Source: JBJXHC01 sp964538485
Lineage (GTDB): Bacteria > Bacteroidota > Ignavibacteria > UBA10030 > UBA6906
Length of the DNA stretch: 64,000 bases
Assembly: GCA_964538485.1 (NCBI GenBank)
Contig: CAZIHJ010000001.1
Coordinates: 32,177 to 96,176 of the forward strand
Reading direction: 5' to 3'
In this document: one piece after another, positions 42,917 through 51,012 of the stretch
How positions within the stretch are numbered: position 1 is the first letter of the stretch
Layout: every line of letters begins with the position of its first letter
The notes under the pieces: generated by a model
The model's database searches: none
Seen by the model: only the letters and a program-made list of their open reading frames with translations
What the model was told of the DNA's origin: nothing
Program-made: the position numbers and the translations under genes

Positions 42917-44413
42917 TTGAAGCGCCGATTTCCGGATGTCATCTACAATCCCATCAGCATAGTAGGCGCAGCACTCGCAAGCGTCAGCTTTGCAACCATT
43001 CTCTTTCTAACGCTGGTCGATATTATGCAGGAGCACCCCCCCGCATACATCGGCATTATCTCCTATGTTGTCCTTCCCATACCGTTGATCATCGGTCTGG
43101 CGCTCATCCCGATTGGCATTCTGCGCGAGAAATCCCGTTTACGCAAGGGATTGCCCGCCAGCCGGATGTCATTTAGTATTGATCTGAACATTCCAAGGCA
43201 ACGGACTGCGGTGACGCTCTTCGCAGGTGCAACCGTTATTTTCCTGTTATTCACGGCGTACGGAAGTTACAGGACATTTGAATGGACGGAATCAGTCGAG
43301 TTCTGCGGTGAAACTTGTCACTCAGTGATGGAACCGGAATTCACTGCATACTTGAATTCTCCTCATGCGCGGGTAAAGTGTGTGGATTGTCATGTCGGAT
43401 CCGGAGCGGATTGGTACCTCAAGTCGAAGCTCAGTGGTGCGTACCAGGTGTATGCTGTTCTGGTGGATAATTATCCCCGTCCGATCCCGACGCCGATAGC
43501 GAACTTGCGTCCGGCGCAGGAAACATGTGAACAGTGTCACTGGCCGTCTCACTTTGCAGGTGAGAAGAAGTATGTCAACACGTACTTCAAGTCCGACGAA
43601 CAGAATACGCGTTGGACGATTGCCCTTTTGATGAAGACCGGTGGAGGAAGTGCCGATCGTACTCCGACGAGCGGTATTCACTGGCATATGAATATCGCCA
43701 ATGAGATTACCTACGTCGCGACGGACAGTCAGCGTCAGACGATTCCATGGGTGAAGGTTAGAAATCAATCAACGGGTGAGGAGACCGAATATCTCTCGTC
43801 GGATGCAACGGAGTCGATGGACCATTTCAGGCAACTCCCATCCAACAGAGTAGACTGTATTGATTGTCACAACAGGCCGTCGCACATCTATCGTCCACCT
43901 GTCCGCATTGTGGATCAGAGCCTTGCACTCGGCAGAATCAGCACGGATCTTCCCAGTATTCGGGCAGCGTCCATTCAGGCGTTGACGGAACCCTACACGT
44001 CAACGAAAGCAGCGATGGACAGTATCCCGTTGTTGATGGCCGGATTTTACGCGGATCAGTATCCCGCTGTTGCGAATGAGAAGAAGGAGTTGATCAAGGC
44101 TGCTTCGGAAGAGCTTAAAACACAATTCAGCCGGAACTTTTTCCCCGGGATGAAGGTCAACTGGAAGGCATATCCCAACAACATCGGACATATGACAGAC
44201 ATCGGCTGTTTTCGATGCCACGATGGGAAGCACGTCAGCGCCACGGGCAAGACGATCTCAAAGGATTGCAATAGCTGTCATACGATTCTCTATCAGGGCA
44301 GCGATCCTGTTCCGACAACTATGAGTATTGCTGGATTGGAATTCCAACACCCTGAAGACATTGGTGAGATCTGGAAGGAAATGAACTGCAAGGATTGTCA
44401 CACCGGGCAGTGA
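42917..44413 (+). CDS. NapC/NirT-type multihaem inner-membrane cytochrome with three N-terminal helices (ImcH-like)
   Basis: The 498-residue protein has three helices in the first 125 residues, then a periplasmic cytochrome domain with six CxxCH motifs (CVDCH, CEQCH, CIDCH, CFRCH, CNSCH, CKDCH) and a CX3CH motif in FCGETCHSVMEPE, the NapC/NrfH-type first haem. Total seven likely haems. This is the architecture of Geobacter ImcH, a quinol-oxidising entry point to extracellular electron transfer. TTG at 42917 with CGGAG upstream is used; GTG at 42896 is an alternative. It lies between the tetrahaem cytochrome and the beta-barrel protein. Confidence 0.83.
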   Translation: MKRRFPDVIYNPISIVGAALASVSFATILFLTLVDIMQEHPPAYIGIISYVVLPIPLIIGLALIPIGILREKSRLRKGLPASRMSFSIDLNIPRQRTAVTLFAGATVIFLLFTAYGSYRTFEWTESVEFCGETCHSVMEPEFTAYLNSPHARVKCVDCHVGSGADWYLKSKLSGAYQVYAVLVDNYPRPIPTPIANLRPAQETCEQCHWPSHFAGEKKYVNTYFKSDEQNTRWTIALLMKTGGGSADRTPTSGIHWHMNIANEITYVATDSQRQTIPWVKVRNQSTGEETEYLSSDATESMDHFRQLPSNRVDCIDCHNRPSHIYRPPVRIVDQSLALGRISTDLPSIRAASIQALTEPYTSTKAAMDSIPLLMAGFYADQYPAVANEKKELIKAASEELKTQFSRNFFPGMKVNWKAYPNNIGHMTDIGCFRCHDGKHVSATGKTISKDCNSCHTILYQGSDPVPTTMSIAGLEFQHPEDIGEIWKEMNCKDCHTGQ

Positions 44414-44544
44414 ATTAAGGAATCTCCTGATTGCAGGTTTGATAAAAGGCAGGTGTTTCCCTTATGATTGTTGAGAATGAGCCGCATGACTGTCCGGGGA
44501 GTGTTGATTTAAGATGGATTTGGCTGATTCTCCTGGCGTTTCGT

Positions 44545-44560
44545 TGGCACACGGCTTGAT
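44545..44560 (+). promoter_or_regulatory. candidate sigma-54 promoter of outer-membrane beta-barrel gene
   Basis: TGGCAC, five bases, TTGAT matches the -24/-12 pattern with A for C in the -12 element. The predicted start near 44571 gives a leader of about 37 bases before the ATG at 44608. It would drive the porin-cytochrome genes separately from the upstream cytochromes. Confidence 0.4.
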
Positions 44561-44607
44561 AATATCGAGACAGCATTTTGATTATCCATCGAGAGCGAAT
44601 CAAACCT

Positions 44608-45924
44608 ATGAACGCTGATACTGCATTCTCGAAGAGTTTCAAACACATTCTTCTTCTCCTTGCCCTTTCTTTTGGCTGTTCATCGCTTTCAATCGGGCAA
44701 TTGGTCAACGGTCGTTTTATTACATCGGTGTATTCCTGGAAGCAGTATGAAACCGTGGACGTGTCGAAGACATTTACTCGGGGATTTCAGTCCGTCCTCC
44801 TTGACGTTGCGCAGAACGATTTCAGCCTTCATGGCCACTTCCAGGGAGCGGTGATGCTGCAAAGCAAGCTCGATGAGCTTCCGGACTACCGGCTGTATTA
44901 CGGTTATGCACAATGGAGGAACATCGCTGATGTCGCCGATCTCTCCTTTGGCAGGGTACCGTTCTTTGCCGGTGTGGGTTCGGGAACGATAGACGGCGCG
45001 CTGGCAAGATTCCGTGTTGCGGAGAATGCATGGCGGTTGACGTTCTACGGAGGCGCGAATACTCCTGCGGATATGACGGTGAAAAAATGGGGCCCTCTCA
45101 AGAACAACTTTACCATCGGCGGGCAGATTCTGACGACGGCTGTTGAAGACTGGCGCTTCGGTCTCAGTTACATGAACCGACAGCGTGAGAGTCCGGGCTA
45201 CTGGACGCTTCGGTCCGACTCGCTGTTTACTCCATTCGCCCTCTACATTGATCCGAATCAGGCGAAGGAACAGTATGCAAGCGCCGATATCTCCTATTCC
45301 CTGAACAACATTAACCTTCGTGCTCTCTGCGATTACAACATCGACTATGAGAAGACCCAACGAGCACTTGTGAGTGCCCGCTACTATCCATCAGATGACT
45401 GGATTGTCAGTGCAGAGTACATCCACCGGGCCCCCCGATTGATGTCGAATTCCTTCTTTGCGGTCTTCAATGCGCACACGATTGATGAGATAGAAGGTGG
45501 TGCGGATTACACGGTGTTACCTTCCGTTCGCGTGTTTGCCCGCGGAGCGTACGTGCAATATTCTGGCGATAATAGTTTTCGCTACACGGTGGGTGTAGCC
45601 AACGACTACGCTTCCGCCAGTTACCGGGGAAGCACGGGATATGCCGGGGAACTACACTCCGTCTCATTGCAGGGATCGTATCCTCTGTGCGATCGGATGT
45701 TTATTCCGACTGCCGGTCTTTCCTTCAGTTCGTACAAACTCAGCGAGGCTGACAACACGGAAGACATGCTTGCGGCTACTCTTGGTTTGATTGCGCGCCC
45801 CTTGCAAATGCTCTCCATTGACATTCAGGGACAGTGGCTGAACAATAAAGTGTATAAGAATGATGTACGTTTGTATGCCGGATTGAATATCTGGTTCACC
45901 GAACGTCTGAACTGGTTTGAGTGA
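44608..45924 (+). CDS. outer-membrane beta-barrel protein of porin-cytochrome type
   Basis: The 438-residue protein has a signal peptide (FKHILLLLALSFGCSSLSIGQ) and alternating-hydrophobic beta strands rich in Tyr, ending in an aromatic C-terminal strand (LNIWFTERLNWF). It has no Cys-rich or haem motif. Its position directly before a dodecahaem periplasmic cytochrome and two cytochrome lipoproteins suggests it is the barrel of a transmembrane electron conduit, as OmbB/ExtB-type proteins in Geobacter. Sequence identity with those families cannot be judged here. The ATG at 44608 is used (GAGAG upstream); the frame also opens at 44578. Confidence 0.72.
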   Translation: MNADTAFSKSFKHILLLLALSFGCSSLSIGQLVNGRFITSVYSWKQYETVDVSKTFTRGFQSVLLDVAQNDFSLHGHFQGAVMLQSKLDELPDYRLYYGYAQWRNIADVADLSFGRVPFFAGVGSGTIDGALARFRVAENAWRLTFYGGANTPADMTVKKWGPLKNNFTIGGQILTTAVEDWRFGLSYMNRQRESPGYWTLRSDSLFTPFALYIDPNQAKEQYASADISYSLNNINLRALCDYNIDYEKTQRALVSARYYPSDDWIVSAEYIHRAPRLMSNSFFAVFNAHTIDEIEGGADYTVLPSVRVFARGAYVQYSGDNSFRYTVGVANDYASASYRGSTGYAGELHSVSLQGSYPLCDRMFIPTAGLSFSSYKLSEADNTEDMLAATLGLIARPLQMLSIDIQGQWLNNKVYKNDVRLYAGLNIWFTERLNWFE

Positions 45925-45933
45925 GAGGTTCGA

Positions 45934-46995
45934 ATGGTCCGTAAATATATCCTCTTTGCGTTCACGCTGATTCTGGGTCTTGTTGTTGCGACGGTGACGG
46001 ACCTGCGCGTCATGGCAGGCAATACGAAACCCGACATTCCCGAAGACCATCCTTCGGGTATCAAGTTCTCGCACAAAACACACATTCAGGATCTGGGGGC
46101 TGAGTGTGCAACATGTCATCCGTCAAGCGCGACGAGTAAGTTCTCGGCAGACAACCTCAGAAGCACACATGATCAGTGTACAACATGTCATGAGGAACAG
46201 CTCACCAATGATTGTGCATATTGCCATACGGATCCGGAAAACATCGTAGCCCGTCCGGCTGCCGACAGAGAAGTGATCTTCTCGCACGAAGGCCATCTCG
46301 CAATGACCGGCGTTGACTGCGCAACGTGCCACAAAGGATTGAATGAAGCGGGTCTGTCAACCGCAAAGCACCTCCCTGATATGGCAACGTGCAACACCTG
46401 CCACAATGATCGGAAGGCCACGAATACCTGTGAATCGTGCCATACGGATTTCGTTACGCTAATTCCCACGGACCACAAACGCTCGGATTTCCTCCGCACA
46501 CATCGAGACGAGGTACGGCTCGGCAGTATGCAGGCCTCATGTCAAACATGTCACAGTGAGACGTTCTGCCAGCAATGTCATCAGGGGGCCGGCCTGAAAG
46601 CGTTCCGTCAAAAAGACGTTACAGTGGAGCCCCGTCCAAAAACTTCGACGAAGGATTCACCAAAGCGAACGACATTGCAAAATGTTCACGAATTGAACTA
46701 TCGTTTTACGCATGGTATTGATGCACGCGCAAAACAGTCCGACTGCGCTTCGTGCCACTCGACAGAAACATTCTGCTCGACATGCCATGAAGCGGGCGGT
46801 AACGTTACGCAAGGAGTATTTAAACCAAAGTCGCACACGGTGCCGGGCTTCACAACCTTGGGCAGGGGAACCGGTGGCGGACTTCATGCCGAGGAAGCGC
46901 GCCGTGACATCGAGAACTGCGTAAGCTGCCACAACGTTGAGGGCCGCGACCCAAGCTGTATGACATGCCATACTGAGTCAGGCCACGTACGATGA
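45934..46995 (+). CDS. dodecahaem periplasmic cytochrome c
   Basis: The 353-residue protein has an N-terminal signal or anchor segment (YILFAFTLILGLVVATVT) and twelve CxxCH motifs (CATCH, CTTCH, CAYCH, CATCH, CNTCH, CESCH, CQTCH, CQQCH, CASCH, CSTCH, CVSCH, CMTCH). FSHKTH and FSHEGH provide distal His, typical of c7/NapC-related multihaem domains. It starts nine bases after the beta-barrel gene. The gene order barrel, dodecahaem cytochrome, two lipoprotein cytochromes is like the extABCD-type conduit, in which a dodecahaem protein sits on the periplasmic side. Confidence 0.88.
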   Translation: MVRKYILFAFTLILGLVVATVTDLRVMAGNTKPDIPEDHPSGIKFSHKTHIQDLGAECATCHPSSATSKFSADNLRSTHDQCTTCHEEQLTNDCAYCHTDPENIVARPAADREVIFSHEGHLAMTGVDCATCHKGLNEAGLSTAKHLPDMATCNTCHNDRKATNTCESCHTDFVTLIPTDHKRSDFLRTHRDEVRLGSMQASCQTCHSETFCQQCHQGAGLKAFRQKDVTVEPRPKTSTKDSPKRTTLQNVHELNYRFTHGIDARAKQSDCASCHSTETFCSTCHEAGGNVTQGVFKPKSHTVPGFTTLGRGTGGGLHAEEARRDIENCVSCHNVEGRDPSCMTCHTESGHVR

Positions 46996-47042
46996 GAGAT
47001 AATGTCTGAAACACGAAACAAACACTCGCAGGAGAATTAAAC

Positions 47043-48188
47043 ATGAAAACCACAACTGTATTGCTTCTTGTCTCGGTGATTACTGTTATGGTCCTTGTCG
47101 GATGCGAAGGTCCTGAAGGACCTGCCGGTAAAGACGGTACCAATGCTACAGTCGATTTGGAAGGTTTTGCCCCTGGGATTAGGTGCGCGACGTGCCACGA
47201 CGCTGATTCAGACACAATTTATAATGTCGCAGGTCGGGTGTTTCAATTCAGTTCTTCTCTTCATGCCACAGGTGGAGCTTCAGAGCGCAATGGCGCCACT
47301 TGCTCAGGGTGCCATTCGACTGAAGGTTTCATTGAGAGAGGACGGGGGGGATTCCAATCCCAAATGGCATCCGAAATTCTCAACCCAAGTCCTCCAGGTT
47401 GCTTTGCCTGTCACTCTCCTCATGCCCGGGCGGATTTCTCATTGCGGACTCAGGCACCTGTTACTATTGCTTCGTACATAGAAGGAGTTCCCGATGCGAC
47501 GGTCGATTATGGCAAAGGTAATCTCTGCTTGCAGTGCCATCAGACACGGCAAACATCGCCGATGAGCCCGAAGCCGGATCCGACAAAGACCGCCATCACG
47601 GACACGATCGTCATAACATCCAGCAGATGGTACCCGCACTATGGTGTCAATGGACAGATGTTGGGCGGTACGGGAGGATTCAAATTTGCAGGCTATACAT
47701 ACACTGGAAACTCAAACCACACTGCCAACCTCGCAATCGAACAGGAAGGGTGCATTGCGTGCCATATGGCCGAGCCAACAGGGACTCAGGCCGGAAAAGG
47801 TGGAGGGCACACGTTCAAAGTTGGGTACGAGTTTGAAGGAACGCCCGGTGTGGTTCTTACGGGCTGCAGAGATGCAGGCTGCCATGGTTCTTCCTTTGCG
47901 TCTGTGAACTATGCCGGTGCGACTACGGCGCCAGTTGGTGCACAGACCGCCATTAACGCGAACTTGGATACACTACGGCAGCTGCTTATTGCGAAGAACT
48001 GGCTGAACCCAACAACCGATCTTCTCCGTGCCAGTGCGTCGGCCCCATTGCGTATTGCCCCCGCAGCAAAAGCCGGTGCGATTTACAATTATTACTTTAT
48101 TGAGCATGAAGGAAGCCATGGAGTGCACAACACGCGGTATGCATATGAACTCTTGCGGTCTTCAATTGCCGAGTTGCGAGCCCCATAG
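47043..48188 (+). CDS. multihaem outer-membrane lipoprotein cytochrome with collagen-like start
   Basis: The 381-residue protein has a lipoprotein signal with lipobox LVGC (Cys21), followed by the Gly-Pro-rich GPEGPAGKDG. It has five CxxCH motifs (CATCH, CSGCH, CFACH, CLQCH, CIACH) and one CX4CH (CRDAGCH). GGAG precedes the ATG. Position and lipidation suggest it sits on the outer membrane as part of the conduit with the next lipoprotein. The C-terminal 100 residues have no haem motif and may form a docking domain. Confidence 0.85.
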   Translation: MKTTTVLLLVSVITVMVLVGCEGPEGPAGKDGTNATVDLEGFAPGIRCATCHDADSDTIYNVAGRVFQFSSSLHATGGASERNGATCSGCHSTEGFIERGRGGFQSQMASEILNPSPPGCFACHSPHARADFSLRTQAPVTIASYIEGVPDATVDYGKGNLCLQCHQTRQTSPMSPKPDPTKTAITDTIVITSSRWYPHYGVNGQMLGGTGGFKFAGYTYTGNSNHTANLAIEQEGCIACHMAEPTGTQAGKGGGHTFKVGYEFEGTPGVVLTGCRDAGCHGSSFASVNYAGATTAPVGAQTAINANLDTLRQLLIAKNWLNPTTDLLRASASAPLRIAPAAKAGAIYNYYFIEHEGSHGVHNTRYAYELLRSSIAELRAP

Positions 48189-48223
48189 TCTTGGCAACAC
48201 TATCTAGAAAGAACTTCAGTGCC

Positions 48224-49120
48224 ATGAACACGCGATTAACATACAAGATCCTGGTTGTTCTGATGACCACGTTGGGGTTGTCGGGTTGCGCGGAAATCAA
48301 GACGGATTTACCGGCGCCGACGAACCCGGGTGTTCAAATCCATGGAGAGGGATGGGCAAATCCCGCAGCGAGCGACTTTCATGGAAATGCTATTCGGGCC
48401 AACAACTGGGATATGCAGTCGTGCCAGACGTGCCATGGCGCGATTTACACGGGGGGGATATCCGGCAGTAGTTGTGTCCAGTGCCATACCAACAATGCCG
48501 GGCCTGAGAATTGCGCGACATGCCATGGCAGTTCTAATCCGGCCCCTCCGCGCGACCTCATGAAGATGACAAGCCCCTCGGCGCGGGGCGTTGGTGCTCA
48601 TCAGATTCACCTTACGGGTGGCACTCTTGCAACGGACATTCCGTGTTCAGAGTGCCACACTGTACCGACGTCAACATATGGTTCCCCGAGTCACATAGAC
48701 GGTTCCGCGGGAGCTGAGTTGACATTTCAGGGTCCGCAGGGCATCCTTGTAACCGGAGGTGGAACACGCGTCCCACATCCATCTTACGATGCAACGACAC
48801 TCACATGCAGCAACACATATTGCCATGGCAATTTCTCTGCGAGCAGGTCCACCGCACCGATTGAATATCAGTACGCGTATATTGATACTGCAATTGTCGG
48901 GGCAAACTACTCTCCTGTGTGGAACGGTGGGTCAGACCAGACGACCTGTGGAACATGTCACGGTTCTCCACCAGCGGGACACATCGCTCCCTTCCCGGTG
49001 ACGGCATGTGGCAACGCCGGGTGCCATCCCGGAGTGGTGAATGCAAGCGGGAACATTGCTGACAGATCAAAGCATATGAATGGCAGGATCAACGTGATGG
49101 GTATTGAGCGAAATTTCTAG
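48224..49120 (+). CDS. multihaem outer-membrane lipoprotein cytochrome with CX4CH motifs
   Basis: The 298-residue product has a lipoprotein signal (VVLMTTLGLSGC; the Cys is the lipidation site) and seven potential haem sites: five CxxCH (CQTCH, CVQCH, CATCH, CSECH, CGTCH) and two CX4CH (CSNTYCH, CGNAGCH). This mix is known from Geobacter outer-surface cytochromes (OmcX-like CxxxxCH/CxxCH domain). The C-terminus reads HMNGRINVMGIERNF. The ATG at 48224 is preferred over the TTG at 48191 because the signal peptide begins there. It is the last gene of the conduit cluster. Confidence 0.85.
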   Translation: MNTRLTYKILVVLMTTLGLSGCAEIKTDLPAPTNPGVQIHGEGWANPAASDFHGNAIRANNWDMQSCQTCHGAIYTGGISGSSCVQCHTNNAGPENCATCHGSSNPAPPRDLMKMTSPSARGVGAHQIHLTGGTLATDIPCSECHTVPTSTYGSPSHIDGSAGAELTFQGPQGILVTGGGTRVPHPSYDATTLTCSNTYCHGNFSASRSTAPIEYQYAYIDTAIVGANYSPVWNGGSDQTTCGTCHGSPPAGHIAPFPVTACGNAGCHPGVVNASGNIADRSKHMNGRINVMGIERNF

Positions 49121-49171
49121 TCTGTGTTGATGCTTCAAGAACTGTTCGTACTTCGTACAGGTTCGAAGAAA

Positions 49172-49228
49172 TCAACGGAAACAGTGAGCGGGAGGATCAA
49201 CATTCGCGGTGCTGAAGGAGAGTTCTAG
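49172..49228 (+). pseudogene. remnant of a second cytochrome C-terminus
   Basis: An in-frame stretch ending at TAG 49226-49228 reads SGRINIRGAEGEF at its end, resembling the C-terminus NGRINVMGIERNF of the preceding lipoprotein (DNA similar over about 40 bases including the stop). It has no start or haem motif. It looks like the 3' end of a duplicated and mostly deleted cytochrome gene. Confidence 0.4.
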
Positions 49229-49255
49229 CGTTTAGGAAGATGTATCCGATGAAAT

Positions 49256-49292
49256 TGCAAAAGGCACCTGAGTGGTTCGGGTGCCTTTTGCA
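49256..49292 (+). terminator. hairpin terminator after the cytochrome cluster
   Basis: TGCAAAAGGCACC at 49256-49268 is fully complementary to GGTGCCTTTTGCA at 49280-49292 with an 11-base loop; a TTTAAT tail follows. The T tract in the descending arm and the A tract in the ascending arm suggest it can act in both directions. It ends the electron-export locus. The rest of 49121-49569 holds no recognisable gene. Confidence 0.85.
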
Positions 49293-49569
49293 TTTAATAG
49301 CCCTGTGGTTGGCTGTTCGTTCTGCCCACCCGGCTGTGGATCCATGTGGAAGAACCTTCTCGGTTGATTTCTCGATGACGGCTTTCACGCCCGGGTATTA
49401 CACGCACGACTTGCTTTCACGTTCCGGGTAACACTGCTATTGAGGGCTCTATTCTTAGTTCCCAATCCACCTTTTTGTCCGAACCATCTTGTATTCTCTC
49501 AAGCTTTATGACATAGCTCATAAACAATATTTGCACGCTCTCTCTAACTTCTATCACAATGGATGACCC

Positions 49570-50201
49570 ATGGTCCCTGAATCGCTCCTAAAAAAATACA
49601 GCTCCCGTCTCGTCAAACTCAAGAAGAATGAAATCCTCTTCCAGGCCGGAGATGCGGCCACGAATTTTTTTATTGTAAAGAGCGGCAAGATTAAAATGGT
49701 AAAGTACAACGGTGAAGGACGTGAATTTGTTCAAGGGTACTTTGTTGATGGCCAGAGCTTTGGTGAACCTCCATTCTTCAACCACATACCATATCCTTCT
49801 ACGGGAGTTGCCGTTGTCGATAGCGAAGTCTGGATGTGTCCGTACAGCTCATTCACGAAGTTGCTGCGGGAGAATGTTGAGATCCATCTAAAGGTGACAG
49901 AAGTACTCAGTGGTCGACTGGTGTACAAGTCCATCATGCTTTCCGAGTTGGCGGGTGAAGAAGCGGGGCATCGTCTCACTACGCTTATCGAATATTTCCG
50001 CCGGGAGGACGGGGTTTCACCGACTGAAATGTACAAAGTGCCCTACACCCGTCAACAGCTTGCGGATATGACAGGATTGAGAGTCGAGACAGTAATTCGT
50101 TGTATTAAAGGGATGGAACAGAAAGGGACTCTTCGTCTTACAGGTGGAGGGAAAATCTTGTGGGGAAAATCATCAATACGGACCAAGAGGGAGGGAAAAG
50201 T
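49570..50201 (+). CDS. Crp/Fnr family transcriptional regulator, 3' end in gap
   Basis: About 210 residues are visible. A cyclic-nucleotide-binding-like domain (VKLKKNEILFQAGD, FVDGQSFGEPPFF) is followed by a long helix and a winged helix-turn-helix (TRQQLADMTGLRVETVIRCIKGMEQKG). There are no N-terminal Fnr-type Cys, so it is not an [4Fe-4S] FNR; CMP-type or haem/NO-sensing (Dnr/NnrR-like) modes remain possible. The length suggests only a few residues are lost in the N gap. It lies next to a RIC-type repair protein and upstream of the nos operon, so it may control N-oxide or NO response genes. Confidence 0.85.
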
Positions 50202-50301
50202 NNNNNNNNNNNNNNNNNNNNNNNNNNNNNNNNNNNNNNNNNNNNNNNNNNNNNNNNNNNNNNNNNNNNNNNNNNNNNNNNNNNNNNNNNNNNNNNNNNN
50301 N
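50202..50301. other. assembly gap of 100 Ns
   Basis: Exactly 100 N bases, the conventional size for a scaffold join of unknown length. It removes the end of the Crp/Fnr gene and the start of the repair-protein gene, and further genes could be hidden here. Frames that appear to run across the Ns cannot be trusted. Confidence 0.97.
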
Positions 50302-50720
50302 CAGTTCACGGTGCCAACCATCCGGAGGTTGTCGGGATTGCAGCGGGGTTCGCACGTGTAGCCACGGAGTTGCAGCATCATATGATGAAGGAGGAGCAGG
50401 TTCTTTTCCCGTATATCGACAGGCTTGTCGATGCATCAAACAAATCCGCACCTGTACAGCGACCGCCATTCGGTACTGTGAAAACCCCGATCCGCATGAT
50501 GGAGACTGAACATACGGCGGCAGGGGATGAGTTGTACGAAATCAGAAGTCTGTCATCGGGTTACACTCCGCCTCCTGATGCATGCACCACTTTCAAGGTG
50601 ACATACCAGGAGCTTCAGGAATTCGAGGAGGATTTGCACCGGCATGTCCATCTTGAGAATAACATTTTGTTTCCGAAGGCTATTGAGTTGGAGGAGAGGC
50701 TCTTTTCAACTGCTGTATAA
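50302..50720 (+). CDS. RIC-type (ScdA/YtfE) di-iron iron-sulfur repair protein, 5' missing
   Basis: The visible 139 residues show the hemerythrin-like di-iron site of RIC proteins. HGANHPEV is followed by LQHHMMKEEQVLFPYI, METEHTAAGDEL and DLHRHVHLENNILFPKA, with PPFGTVKTPI between. RIC repairs Fe-S clusters damaged by NO or peroxide. The N-terminal ScdA-type domain with CCGG cysteines would lie in the gap. Together with the Crp/Fnr gene it suggests a nitrosative-stress unit close to nos. Confidence 0.88.
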
Positions 50721-50771
50721 CCCGGATTCAATCGTTCTTTTCTTGTATTCCATCACACCTGTTGCCCCTTT

Positions 50772-50788
50772 CACGAGTATTACTCGTG
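50772..50788 (+). promoter_or_regulatory. perfect 17-base palindrome
   Basis: CACGAGTA-T-TACTCGTG is a perfect inverted repeat in the 292-base interval between the repair protein and the Fe-S flavoprotein that begins the Rieske/nos operon. It may be a regulator binding site. No ribosome site or open frame occupies it. Confidence 0.4.
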
Positions 50789-51012
50789 TCTGCGCACCTC
50801 GAATATCTGCCTCTCTCAGGATAATTTGATGGATCCTGTTCACACTCAAGAACTCTTCTCGTTTTTGCGAAGGCAAGGCACTTGGTTCGCAGTTTTGCAA
50901 AAGAATGGGTGTTACCACCGATGATTTTCACTCAGAACGACCAGTCTTAGAGGACAAAAACGTCTTATTACTGGCATAACGATTGCCGCTCTGGAACTGT
51001 CCGAATGCACAA

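Noticed and set aside
49140..49185. GTTCGAA-like motif as part of a tRNA
   Set aside because: No acceptor, D-arm or anticodon stem can be drawn around it. I found no tRNA, rRNA, CRISPR array or insertion sequence in the window.
49240..49431. Open frame of 63 codons downstream of the cytochrome cluster
   Set aside because: It runs through the perfect terminator hairpin at 49256-49292, has no ribosome site and no recognisable composition.
50160..50720. One continuous protein from the Crp/Fnr gene into the RIC gene across the Ns
   Set aside because: The Ns are a scaffold gap; the two halves are distinct families and the frames differ.
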